A stretch of 64,000 nt of DNA, from contig JAWKRR010000004.1 in NCBI GenBank assembly GCA_041389525.1, forward strand, positions 172,114 to 236,113, written 5' to 3'. The notes beneath the pieces were generated by a model. That model saw only the letters and a program-made list of their open reading frames with translations, had not been told where the DNA came from and ran no database searches. Shown here one piece after another: positions 26,725 to 35,026 of the stretch. This stretch comes from JACKFB01 sp041389525. Lineage in GTDB: Bacteria; Myxococcota_A; UBA9042; PHBI01; JACKFB01. Every line of letters begins with the position of its first letter. Position 1 is the first letter of the stretch. The translations under genes were made by a program, and so were the position numbers.

Positions 26725-29538
26725 TCATCTCCCCATCAACCCGCGGGCGATCGCCGCGAGCCGGAGCAATTCGCGGCGGCGCCCCTCGCCATCGGTCGCG
26801 GCGTCGTCGCGGCCGAGCTCGTCCACGAGCCCGAAGGTGGCTCCGGCGGCGTAGGGCGAGCGGCGCAGCAGCATCCCGAAGGTGGCGGCGGCGGCGGCGA
26901 AGCGGAAGTCGCCCGAGACCTGCGAGAGCCGCAGGCCGTAGTCGAGCACCGGGAGGTCCAGACGCTGGCTGATGTGGCCGTCCGGAGCCTTGTAGCGCAC
27001 CGAGACCGTCAGCAGCTCGGCGGGCGCGTCGGCGTCGTCGGCCAGCTCTGAGGGCGCGTACTTCAGATCGCTGCCGAGGGTGACCCGCGGCCGGCGCGGG
27101 ACCAACTCGTAGAGGGCGTTTACCGCGTGGCCCGCGCCCATGTCGCCAGCGTCGCGGCGATCATCCTGGAACTCCCAGTTCGCCATGGCGCGGGACTCGT
27201 AGCCGACCAGGCGCCACGCCGCGACGCGCGCCGGGTCAAACTCAACCTGGATCTTCACGTCCTTGGCGACCGCGACCAGGGTCGACTCCATCTGCTGCAC
27301 CAGGACGCGCCAGGCCTCCTGCGCCGAGTCGATGTAGGCGTACTGGCCGTTTCCGCGATTCGACAGCGCCTCGAGCCGACCGTCTTGCAGGTTGCCGGTG
27401 CCGAAGCCGAGCACGGTCAGGTAGACGCCGGTGGCCGCCTCCTGGGCGATCTGGGCCTCCAGCGCGCGGCGGCCCGTGGTGCCGACGTTGAAGTCGCCGT
27501 CGGTCGCGAGGATCACGCGGTTGGTGCCGCCCGCGATGAGGTAGCGCCTCGCTGTTTCATAGGCCAGCGCGATGCCGGCGCTGCCGTTGGTGGAGCCGCC
27601 CGCGCGCAGCTTCGACAGCGTCGCGAGGATCGTCGCCTTGTCCGCGCCGGAGGTCGGGTGCAGCACCACGCCGGCGCCGCCCGAGTACGCGACGATGGCC
27701 ACGCGGTCGGCGCCGTCGAGCTCCTGGGTCAGCATGGTCAGCGCCTGCTTGAGCAGCGGCAGCTTCTCGGGGCGCTGCATCGAGCCGGAGACGTCGACGA
27801 GGAAGACCAGGTTCGCCGCGGGGCGCTGGGCCGGCGTGACCTCGCGCGCTTTGAGGGCGATGCGGACGAGCTGGTGCCGGCCGTCCCACGGGCAAGGCGC
27901 GACCTCGGCGCGCAGGGCGAAGGGGCCGCCGCCGCGCGGGGCCGGGTCGTCGTAGGGGAACCAGTTGACGATCTCCTCGATGCGGACGGCGTCGCGGGGC
28001 GGGAGCTCGCCGCGGTCGAGGAAGCGCCGGACGTTGGTGAAGGAGGCCGTGTCGACGTCGGCGGAGAACGTGGACAGCGGCTCGCGGGAGGTCTCCCGGA
28101 AGGGGTGTTCGGCGATGACGTCGTAGGATTCGACGGGAGCCTCGGCCTCAGGCGCCTCGATCTCCTCCGCCGGGAAGGGGCGGGCTTGCTGGGCTTGGAC
28201 GCGGGCGCGCCGCTCAGCGACCCAGCGCGCAGGGGAGGGCGCGACTTTGGGCCCGCCCGCTGCGAGGTAGTCGCGGCCGCGCCCGGCCTTGCCGCCGCCG
28301 CCCATCCCGGTGCCGGTCGTGCCACCCAGGGCGCCGAACGCCGGGCCGGAGTCGTCGAGGTCACCGCCGCGCGGAGCCTCCGCCTTGGCGCGGTCCGGAA
28401 TGGGCCGGCGCCCCGCGACGAGCGGCTCGCTGCTCAGGCCCGCTTCGTCCCCGTCGCCGGCGCGGTCGGTCGGGCGAGCGCGGTTCTTGGAGGGCGGGCG
28501 GGTCGACGAGGCCGGCGCCGCGGACTCCCGCCCACGCGGCCGCGCGGTGGAGGCCGCGGCGAGGTCCGGCGCGTCGGCCTCCGCGAGCACCGCCGCGGCG
28601 GGTGGCGTCGTGGCCGAATCCTTCTTGTCGGCCGGCCCACGCTTGTAGGCGGCGAACGCCTCTTTGCGCTTGAGCTGCTCCGGCGCGACGGGCGGCAGCG
28701 CCCGCTCGCCCAGCACCGCGGGCTTGGCGGGTCTGGCCGTGGCCTCGCTCACGGCGCCGTCGGCCGGCGGACGCCCGCCAGAGGGCTGCGAGGCTGCTCG
28801 CGCCACCGGCTCGGGCGCCGCGCCGCGCTCTGCCCCGGAGATCGAGTCCAGCAGCGCGGCGGAGCCTCCCTCGCCCGGGTCATCGGCCTTCGCCGATCCG
28901 TAAGGCGGCGCCTCGCGGTAGCCGTCGGCCGCAGCCCGCGCCCGGCGGGTCGCCTCATCCATCGGCGGCGCGGGCTCCGGAGCCCCGTCCGCCGTCCCCA
29001 CCGTCCCGTCGCCGTCGACCGGCGGCGCCTCGACTCCCTGGTTCGCTTGGCGCTCTGGCGCGGGCCGCGGCGGCACCTGCGCCACCTCGTCGATGGTCGG
29101 TTCGCGCTCGCCACCCGACAGCCGGCCCAGGCCCACGGCCAGCAGCAACCCCGCGGCCATAGCCAGCGCGGCGCCCACGACCCACACGCCCGGGCCGCGT
29201 CCGCCCCGCGGCACCTCGTTCGCCGCCACCGCCGCCACCGCGTCGCCGCGCCCCTCGCCCGCCCGGTCGCCGCCAGCCGCCGCCTGCCCCCCCGCGACCG
29301 AGCTCCCGTCCGCCCCCACGCCGCGCAGCACCGCCGCCCGCTGAATCGGCAAGAGCCCAGGCACCACCTCGTCGCTCAACGCATCGCGAAGCCCTGCGGC
29401 CGTCGCTTGAATCGCCTCCACCTCGGCCCGCGCCGCGGGATCCCCGGCGATCCACCGCGCCACCGCCTCCCGCTCCTCCTCGGACAGCTCCCCGAGCGCG
29501 TACGCCGTCAACCGCCAACCGTCTTGCTCCGTGCTCAT
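26725..29538 (-). CDS. Anti-sigma-like/von Willebrand factor A fusion membrane protein
   Basis: 937 residues. N-terminus (1-55; AYALGELSEEEREAVARWI) is like the cytoplasmic domain of anti-sigma factors but lacks the zinc-binding cysteines. One membrane helix (about 120-140; VVGAALAMAAGLLLAVGLG) is followed by a ~330-residue low-complexity Ala/Pro/Arg stalk. Then come a YfbK-type N-domain (EHPFRETSREPLSTFSAD), a VWA domain with the MIDAS motif DVSGSM (about residue 580), and a DUF3520-like C-terminal region. Its start overlaps the ECF sigma stop (ATGA), so it is almost certainly that factor's membrane regulator, with the VWA part sensing outside the cytoplasm. The control role is inference from coupling. 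Confidence 0.85.
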   Translation of the reverse strand: MSTEQDGWRLTAYALGELSEEEREAVARWIAGDPAARAEVEAIQATAAGLRDALSDEVVPGLLPIQRAAVLRGVGADGSSVAGGQAAAGGDRAGEGRGDAVAAVAANEVPRGGRGPGVWVVGAALAMAAGLLLAVGLGRLSGGEREPTIDEVAQVPPRPAPERQANQGVEAPPVDGDGTVGTADGAPEPAPPMDEATRRARAAADGYREAPPYGSAKADDPGEGGSAALLDSISGAERGAAPEPVARAASQPSGGRPPADGAVSEATARPAKPAVLGERALPPVAPEQLKRKEAFAAYKRGPADKKDSATTPPAAAVLAEADAPDLAAASTARPRGRESAAPASSTRPPSKNRARPTDRAGDGDEAGLSSEPLVAGRRPIPDRAKAEAPRGGDLDDSGPAFGALGGTTGTGMGGGGKAGRGRDYLAAGGPKVAPSPARWVAERRARVQAQQARPFPAEEIEAPEAEAPVESYDVIAEHPFRETSREPLSTFSADVDTASFTNVRRFLDRGELPPRDAVRIEEIVNWFPYDDPAPRGGGPFALRAEVAPCPWDGRHQLVRIALKAREVTPAQRPAANLVFLVDVSGSMQRPEKLPLLKQALTMLTQELDGADRVAIVAYSGGAGVVLHPTSGADKATILATLSKLRAGGSTNGSAGIALAYETARRYLIAGGTNRVILATDGDFNVGTTGRRALEAQIAQEAATGVYLTVLGFGTGNLQDGRLEALSNRGNGQYAYIDSAQEAWRVLVQQMESTLVAVAKDVKIQVEFDPARVAAWRLVGYESRAMANWEFQDDRRDAGDMGAGHAVNALYELVPRRPRVTLGSDLKYAPSELADDADAPAELLTVSVRYKAPDGHISQRLDLPVLDYGLRLSQVSGDFRFAAAAATFGMLLRRSPYAAGATFGLVDELGRDDAATDGEGRRRELLRLAAIARGLMGR

Positions 29539-30062
29539 CTCGCACCTCCAGATTCACCGACTAAACTGGCCCGCAGCGCTCGCATCGTCGTGTGCAGGAT
29601 GAAGCCGACGTTCGACTCCGACAGCGTCAGCACCTCGCCGATCTCGCGGTACGAGAGCCCGTCCTGAAACTTCAGTCGCACGATCTCCTGCTGCCGCTCC
29701 GGCAAGGTCGCCAGCGCGTCGAGGATGGAACCCGCCGTCTCCTTTCGCTCGAGGGTCGCGAGCGGGGATTCCTCCCGCGCCGTTGCCCCATCCCGTGCAT
29801 CCGCCGCGTCCATCCGCCCCTCCCGTCGCGCGACGTCCACCGCGCGGTTCCTGCACACCGTGAAGAGCCAGGCGGCCAAGCGCGGCTCGATCTCGGCCCG
29901 GTCGGCCTGCCAGAGGCGCAGGAACGTGTCCTGCACCACGTCGCGAGCCAGCTCGAGATCCCCGACCGTCCTCAGCGCATACCGAGTCAGCGGGCCCTCC
30001 CACCGCGCGAGCGCCGCGGCCATCCAGGCCTGCCCGTATTCGTCGTCGCCTGTCGGCTCCAT
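29535..30062 (-). CDS. ECF-type RNA polymerase sigma factor
   Basis: 175 residues; ATG at 30062 has GGAGA five bases upstream. Region 2 is clear (GDLELARDVVQDTFLRLWQ, AWLFTVCRNRAVDVAR), and so is region 4 (LPERQQEIVRLKFQDGLSYREIGEVL, then SESNVGFILHTTMRAL). There is no region 3. It directs transcription of a small stress or envelope regulon whose members are not visible. It is coupled to the VWA anti-sigma-like gene. Its upstream region carries a pair of inverted 13-base repeats that may be autoregulatory. Confidence 0.93.
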   Translation of the reverse strand: MEPTGDDEYGQAWMAAALARWEGPLTRYALRTVGDLELARDVVQDTFLRLWQADRAEIEPRLAAWLFTVCRNRAVDVARREGRMDAADARDGATAREESPLATLERKETAGSILDALATLPERQQEIVRLKFQDGLSYREIGEVLTLSESNVGFILHTTMRALRASLVGESGGAR

Positions 30063-30119
30063 CACGCTCTCCGCCGCTGCATTGGCCCACCTTGTAGACG
30101 CACGAGCTGGACCATCCTT

Positions 30120-30277
30120 AGAGGGTGTTGAGATATTCTCCCGTCGCCTCGCTGGCTCACATCTTTCCAGGGCCTTACGCGCCTCGGTTTCTTGCACTGG
30201 GCAAGTGTCTTCCGCGCGTAAATCCCTGAAAAGACGTCGCTGGCGCGATGCTCGGTCCGAACACCTCAACACCCTCT
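30120..30277. repeat. Inverted pair of 13-base sequences in the ECF sigma upstream region
   Basis: AGAGGGTGTTGAG (30120-30132) and its exact reverse complement CTCAACACCCTCT (30265-30277) are separated by 132 bases. The left copy lies 58 bases upstream of the sigma factor ATG. A chance perfect 13-mer dyad in 340 bases is unlikely. Two oppositely oriented binding or promoter sites, or the ends of a small inserted segment, could explain it. Confidence 0.5.
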
Positions 30278-30358
30278 CAGACGCGGGCTGCCTTTTTTCG
30301 ATCCTTCCCCGCCGAGGATGCGCCTTGTCCTGGCCCTCGGTCCGGACTCGTGCCAAAG

Positions 30359-30372
30359 TAGAACGTGTTCTA
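30359..30372. promoter_or_regulatory. KstR-like TetR-family operator
   Basis: TAGAACGTGTTCTA is a perfect 6-2-6 palindrome 32 bases upstream of the WS/DGAT start. It fits the TnnAACnnGTTnnA consensus that I know for KstR, the TetR-family repressor of sterol/lipid genes in actinobacteria; related regulators control fatty-acid genes elsewhere. Placement in front of a lipid-storage acyltransferase supports lipid-responsive control. The repressor is not in the window. Confidence 0.6.
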
Positions 30373-30404
30373 GTTTTCGGATGTGCCCCGCTTCGGAGGT
30401 CCCC

Positions 30405-31883
30405 ATGGAACGGCTCTCGGGTCTCGACGCCTCCTTCCTTTATATGGAGACCGCCGACGTCCACATGCACGTCGCCATGCTGGCCATCCTCGACCCCGGC
30501 GAGCGCACGCCGTCGCAGTGCTACCAGGCGATCTCTGCCCTCTTCGCCAGCCGTGTGCCCGAGGTGGCGCCCCTGCGTCGCCGCCTGCTCGAGGTCCCGC
30601 TGGAGCTGCACCACCCGGTGTGGGTCGAGGACCCCTCCTTCGACCTCATTCACCACCTGCGCCGCGTCGCCCTACCTGCCCCGGGCGGCAAGCGGGAGCT
30701 TGGCGAGATGTGCGGCCGCATCTGCAGCACGCCCCTGGACCGCGCGCGCCCGCTCTGGGAGGCGTGGATGATCGAGGGCCTCGACGACGGCCGCATCGGG
30801 CTGCTGATGAAGGTCCATCACTGCGCGGTCGACGGCGCGTCGGGGGCCGGCATCATGGTGCATCTCTTCGATCTCTCGCCGCAGACGCGACCGGGCCGCA
30901 AACCTCCGGAGCGGTCGGCGGAGCCGCTGCCCACCGACCTCGACCTGCTCCGCGACGCGGTCCAGGCGCGCCTTCGTCAACCTGTCGAGCTGGCTCGCCT
31001 CGCCGGGCGCACCGTGCGCAACGCCTTCCGGCTGCTCGAGCGCCACACCCACGCCGGCGTCCCGTCGACCGTGCTGCCGCTGACCGCCCCGCGCACGCCC
31101 TTCAACGCGGCGATCGGTCCGCGCCGCGACGCCGCCTTCGCCTCGGTCCCGCTGCCGGGCATCAAAGAGATCAAGCAAATCCTGGGTGTGACGGTCAACG
31201 ACGTGGTGCTGGCCATCGCCGCGGGCGCCCTCCGTCGCTACCTCGACGGGCGCGGCGAGCTGCCGTCCGAGCCGCTGGTCGCCGTGGTCCCGATCTCGGT
31301 GCGCCCGGCCGGTAAACCCTCGAACCACAACGAGGTTTCAGCGCTCTTCACCACGCTGGCGACCGAGATCGCCGACCCCATCGAGCGCCTGCGCGCCATC
31401 GCGGAGAAGACCCGCGGCGCCAAGGCCGACCACCAGGCCATCGGCGCCGACATGCTCCAGAGCTGGGCCGAGTTCGCCGCCCCCAGCACCTTTCACCTGG
31501 CCGCCCGCTTCTACACACGGCTGCGGCTCGCCGACCGCCACCGCCCCATCTTCAACCTCGTCATCTCCAACGTCCCCGGCCCGCGCTTCCCGCTCTACAT
31601 CGCCGGCTCGAAGCTGGACGCGGTCTACCCGCTGGGGCCGCTGGCCGAGGGCTCGGGCCTCAACATCACGGTGATGAGCTACCGCGACTCGGTCGACTTC
31701 GGGCTCGCCGGCGCGACCGACCTGATGCCCGACCTGCGGGACCTCGCGGACGCCGTCATCCCCGCCTTCGACGAGCTGCTCGCGGCCGCCCGGTGCGCTG
31801 CGGATCCCCGCGCGGACTCGGTCGCGGTCGCGGGCGCTGACCACGGCGCAGCCGCCCAGGACCCGCCGCCCGCCGCGGTGTGA
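30405..31883 (+). CDS. WS/DGAT-type wax ester synthase/diacylglycerol acyltransferase
   Basis: 492 residues; the start has GGAGG five bases upstream. The catalytic HHxxxDG motif is HHCAVDG (residues 138-144). Other family marks are MERLSGLDASFLYME at the N-terminus, VTVNDVVLAIAAGALRRYL, and NVPGPRFPLYIAGS before the C-terminal PLGPLAEGSGLNI. The enzyme esterifies acyl-CoA with long-chain alcohols or diacylglycerol to make storage wax esters or triacylglycerol. Alone on its transcript. The upstream palindrome suggests TetR-type lipid regulation. Confidence 0.93.
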   Translation: MERLSGLDASFLYMETADVHMHVAMLAILDPGERTPSQCYQAISALFASRVPEVAPLRRRLLEVPLELHHPVWVEDPSFDLIHHLRRVALPAPGGKRELGEMCGRICSTPLDRARPLWEAWMIEGLDDGRIGLLMKVHHCAVDGASGAGIMVHLFDLSPQTRPGRKPPERSAEPLPTDLDLLRDAVQARLRQPVELARLAGRTVRNAFRLLERHTHAGVPSTVLPLTAPRTPFNAAIGPRRDAAFASVPLPGIKEIKQILGVTVNDVVLAIAAGALRRYLDGRGELPSEPLVAVVPISVRPAGKPSNHNEVSALFTTLATEIADPIERLRAIAEKTRGAKADHQAIGADMLQSWAEFAAPSTFHLAARFYTRLRLADRHRPIFNLVISNVPGPRFPLYIAGSKLDAVYPLGPLAEGSGLNITVMSYRDSVDFGLAGATDLMPDLRDLADAVIPAFDELLAAARCAADPRADSVAVAGADHGAAAQDPPPAAV

Positions 31884-31902
31884 GGGGCCGCGGAGGTGCC
31901 GC

Positions 31903-32805
31903 TCAGTCCGCGGCCATCGCGCAACGGAAGCCCGTGTACACGTTGCGCGCGTCGGGGTTGAAGCCGCCACGGTTCGCGGTGCGCACCCACGAACCCGTGC
32001 TGCTCCAGCTGCCGCCGCGGATGACGCGCGCGCCGTTTCCTTCGGTGTGGGCTGGGTCTTTCAGGGGTGCGCGGCCGTAATAGCTCGGGTCCTCGACGTC
32101 CTGCACCCACTCGTGGGCGTTGCCCGCCATGTCCAGCGCGCCGTAGGGGCTGCGCGACTCAGGGAAGCTCCCGACCTCGGCCGTGCCCTCCTTCCCGCAG
32201 CCGTCGACCGCGTCCCCCTCTTTCATCTGCGCGCGCCGGCAGCTCGCCGGCTCTTCGCCCCAGGGGAAGCGGCGTCCGTCGGTCCCGCGCGCCGCCTTTT
32301 CCCACTCGGCCTCGGTCGCCAGACGCTTGCCCGCCCACGCGCAGTAGGCCGCCGCATCATGCCAGCTCACGCACACCCGCGGGTAGCGGTCGCCGCCGAA
32401 ACGGTTCAGCACCCAGTCGCGGTCCGCCGGCTGCCAGCCGCCTTCGCCCCACATCTCGCACGCCTCAACCGCCACGGGCTCGCAGCCGCCCGAGACGACG
32501 CACCGCTCGAACTGGCCATTGGTGACCTCGTGCTGGTCGATCCAGAACTCGCTGAGCTCGAGCGAGCGCTGCGGCCCCTCGTCCTCGAACCACGAGCGCG
32601 AGCAGTCGTCCCCCTCGACGCGCACGCACTCCTGGTAGTCCCCGTCCATGTTGGCGGGCGTGGAGCCGCGCAGGAACTCACCGGCGGGCACGCGCAGCAT
32701 CGAGGCCTGGTCGCGTCCACGGAGGACGCCGTCTGCGGGGAGGCCGGTGTGGGCACAAGCGGCGACTTGAACGAAGAGCGCGACGAGCGCGATGCGGGCG
32801 ACCAT
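31903..32805 (-). CDS. SUMF1/FGE-sulfatase-fold lipoprotein, non-catalytic type
   Basis: 300 residues. Lipobox QVAACA, then a formylglycine-generating-enzyme-like domain: PAGEFLRGS, IDQHEVTNGQFERCV, VCVSWHDAAAYCAWAGKRL, TEAEWEKAARG, DMAGNAHEWVQD, VIRGGSWSS, TGFRCA. The two catalytic cysteines that genuine FGE carries just after the GGS motif are not there (GGSWSSTGSWVRTANRGGF). It is therefore likely a binding or structural member, as in many secreted bacterial SUMF1-like proteins. GAGG lies seven bases before the ATG. Convergent with WS/DGAT, 19 bases between stops. Confidence 0.88.
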   Translation of the reverse strand: MVARIALVALFVQVAACAHTGLPADGVLRGRDQASMLRVPAGEFLRGSTPANMDGDYQECVRVEGDDCSRSWFEDEGPQRSLELSEFWIDQHEVTNGQFERCVVSGGCEPVAVEACEMWGEGGWQPADRDWVLNRFGGDRYPRVCVSWHDAAAYCAWAGKRLATEAEWEKAARGTDGRRFPWGEEPASCRRAQMKEGDAVDGCGKEGTAEVGSFPESRSPYGALDMAGNAHEWVQDVEDPSYYGRAPLKDPAHTEGNGARVIRGGSWSSTGSWVRTANRGGFNPDARNVYTGFRCAMAAD

Positions 32806-32965
32806 AGTGGGACCTCGTCTGCGGGCGAAGCGAAGGGGACGGCCGCTTTAATAGGGCCGCCCCGGGGTCTTCGCAAGTCTCGGTTGCACGGGGCGCCTCG
32901 CTTCGCCATCCTTCGCGCCAGCCGTGGGCTCGCGCCCCCGAGCCCTCCTGAGCCGGAGCCTCGCC

Positions 32966-34900
32966 ATGATCGTCCGAATCGCCAATTTCGCAGCTGTCGC
33001 CTCGCTGATCGCCATCGCGCTGCCCCTCGCGCTCGCCACGGGCTGCGGGGGCGAGGACGGCGGTGAAGGCGACGTGAGCCCGGACGTCGCGGGCGCGGAC
33101 GTCGTCGCGGACGGCGCCGACAGCGGTCCGGACGCTGGGGCCGAGGTCGACGCGGCCGCGGACGTGCCGTCGGACGGCGCGCTGCCCGACGTGGACGTCG
33201 AGCCGCTGTGCGCCGAGGGGACGGCCTGCGATGACGGCGATGCGTGCACCGACAGCGACGCGTGCAACGCCCAGGGCGTGTGCGTGGGCGTCGCCCGAGT
33301 GTGCGACGACGGCCTCAGCTGCACCACCGACAGCTGCGTCGACGGCGCCTGCGCCTACAAGCTGGCCGCGGGCTTCTGCCTCTTCGAGGGCGACGCCCCG
33401 GCCTGCGTCGCGAACCTGGCCTCGCCACCCGGCGGCGGCTGCGTGTCCTGCGACGCCAGCGCCCCCGGCGGCCCCGCGTGGAAGAGCTTCGCCGACGGCG
33501 CTCCCTGCTCCGACGGCGACGCCTGCACCGAGGGCGACGTCTGCGAGCTCGGCGTCTGCATCACCACCGCGGCGGTTCAGTGCGCCAACTCCAACCCCTG
33601 CGTGTCCTCGACCTGCGACCCGGCCGTCGGCTGCGTGACCACGCCCGTGGAGGTCAGCTGCGACGACGGCGACCCGTGCACGCTCGACGATGTGTGCGCG
33701 GACTCCGTCTGCACCGCCGGCGCCACCGAGCTCGACTGCGACGACGCGGACCCCTGCACCCTCGACGGCTGCACGCCCGAGACGGGCTGCTGGCACACGC
33801 CGGACACCAAGTGCGACGACGGCGAGGCCTGCACGACGGACACCTGCCAGCCCGACGGCAGCTGCAAGAACGAGCCCTTCTCCGGTCCCTGCGAGGACGG
33901 CGACCTCTGCACCAGCGGCGAGGTCTGCGAGGCGGGCGTGTGCGCCGGCGGGACGGCCATCGACTGCGAAGACAACGAGGAGTGCACGGCGGACGGCTGC
34001 GATCCCGCCGTGGGTTGCACGCATTTCTACCTGACCGGGGCCTGCTCGGACGGCTACTCCTGCTCGTTTGAGGACAAGTGCGTCGCCGGGACCTGTGTCG
34101 GCGCGAAGTCCGGCTGCGGCACCTGCGCGACGCCGGTGACGACGAAGGCGGTCAAGGTGATCAGCCTGCTCATGGCCGGTGACGCCAACCCCGGCTCGGG
34201 CCTCGACGTCGACTACGACCCCACGACCTGCTCGCCGGAGCCCTGCGGCGGCGGCGTCGACAACGCGTTGTCGGTCATCGCGGCCTTCATGAACGACCCG
34301 CTCGCGACCGCCCTCGCCAGCGCATCGGTCCTCTACGTGGTCGACCTCGACAAGGCGACCACGGACGGGAAAGAGTTTGAGTTCGCGGTGTTGGACAGCG
34401 AGATGACCTTCAACTCGCAGTTCAACGGCTGCGATTTCCAGGCCGAGACCTGCGAGTACGTGCCGACGCAGTTCAGCTACTCGCCGTCATGCACGCCCTA
34501 CTTTTCGCTGCCGAACGCGACCATCGTCGACGGCGAGCTCCGCGCGGGCGGCAAGGGCTACGTGATGACCATGGCGCTGGCGATCGGCCAGGGCGTCTTC
34601 ATCGCGCTGACCATCGTCGACGCTCAGGTGCGGGCGTCCGTGCAGTTCGGCGGCGTCGGTAACCAAGAGATCGTCGGGCTCACGGGCGTCATCGCGGGCG
34701 CGACCCCGAAGAAGCAGCTCATCGAGACCATCGCCGCGCTGCCGCCCTCGGTGCTTCCGGTCGACGTGTCGGCCGTGACTTCGCTGTTGGATCTCATCGT
34801 GGAGACCGATATCGACCTGGACGGTGACGGCGACTACGACGCGTCCAGCTTGGCGATTCGCTTCGACACCATCCCGGCGATTCTGAAAGCGAATCAGTAG
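32966..34900 (+). CDS. Cys-rich DDGDxCT-repeat lipoprotein
   Basis: 644 residues, ATG seven bases after GGAG. The lipobox is followed by an acidic Asp/Ala/Val/Gly stalk (about 28-75). Then come about ten cysteine-rich units built on CDDGDxCT...C...C (residues about 80-390), as in large secreted proteins of Myxococcota-type bacteria. The C-terminal ~250 residues form a distinct domain without cysteine repeats (VISLLMAGDANPGSG; ALAIGQGVFIALTIVDAQV). Probably surface-exposed; function unknown. Monocistronic by spacing. Confidence 0.75.
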   Translation: MIVRIANFAAVASLIAIALPLALATGCGGEDGGEGDVSPDVAGADVVADGADSGPDAGAEVDAAADVPSDGALPDVDVEPLCAEGTACDDGDACTDSDACNAQGVCVGVARVCDDGLSCTTDSCVDGACAYKLAAGFCLFEGDAPACVANLASPPGGGCVSCDASAPGGPAWKSFADGAPCSDGDACTEGDVCELGVCITTAAVQCANSNPCVSSTCDPAVGCVTTPVEVSCDDGDPCTLDDVCADSVCTAGATELDCDDADPCTLDGCTPETGCWHTPDTKCDDGEACTTDTCQPDGSCKNEPFSGPCEDGDLCTSGEVCEAGVCAGGTAIDCEDNEECTADGCDPAVGCTHFYLTGACSDGYSCSFEDKCVAGTCVGAKSGCGTCATPVTTKAVKVISLLMAGDANPGSGLDVDYDPTTCSPEPCGGGVDNALSVIAAFMNDPLATALASASVLYVVDLDKATTDGKEFEFAVLDSEMTFNSQFNGCDFQAETCEYVPTQFSYSPSCTPYFSLPNATIVDGELRAGGKGYVMTMALAIGQGVFIALTIVDAQVRASVQFGGVGNQEIVGLTGVIAGATPKKQLIETIAALPPSVLPVDVSAVTSLLDLIVETDIDLDGDGDYDASSLAIRFDTIPAILKANQ

Positions 34901-34933
34901 CCCGTTCATTGGCCATGACGCCGCGCGTCACGT

Positions 34934-34950
34934 AGGATCGAGCCGATCCT
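34934..34950. terminator. Perfect dyad between the Cys-rich gene and DAHP synthase
   Basis: AGGATCG-agc-CGATCCT is a perfect 7-bp stem with a 3-base loop, 34 bases past the upstream stop and 77 before the aro gene start. With no T-tract it could be a weak terminator or a leader structure of the biosynthetic gene. Confidence 0.35.
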
Positions 34951-35026
34951 GGCTGACAGCGGCCGATCTCGGGCGTCGCTGCGTCGCGCCCACCGAACTC
35001 CGGCGACCCAAGGCGACTGCTCCCAT

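Larger units (their letters stand above)
30063..30404. other. Divergent intergenic region, ECF sigma versus WS/DGAT gene
   Basis: 342 bases holding both promoters. It contains the inverted 13-mers at 30120-30132 and 30265-30277, a T-run at 30292-30298, and the TAGAAC-GTTCTA palindrome at 30359-30372. The WS/DGAT start is preceded by GGAGG at 30395-30399. Confidence 0.6.
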
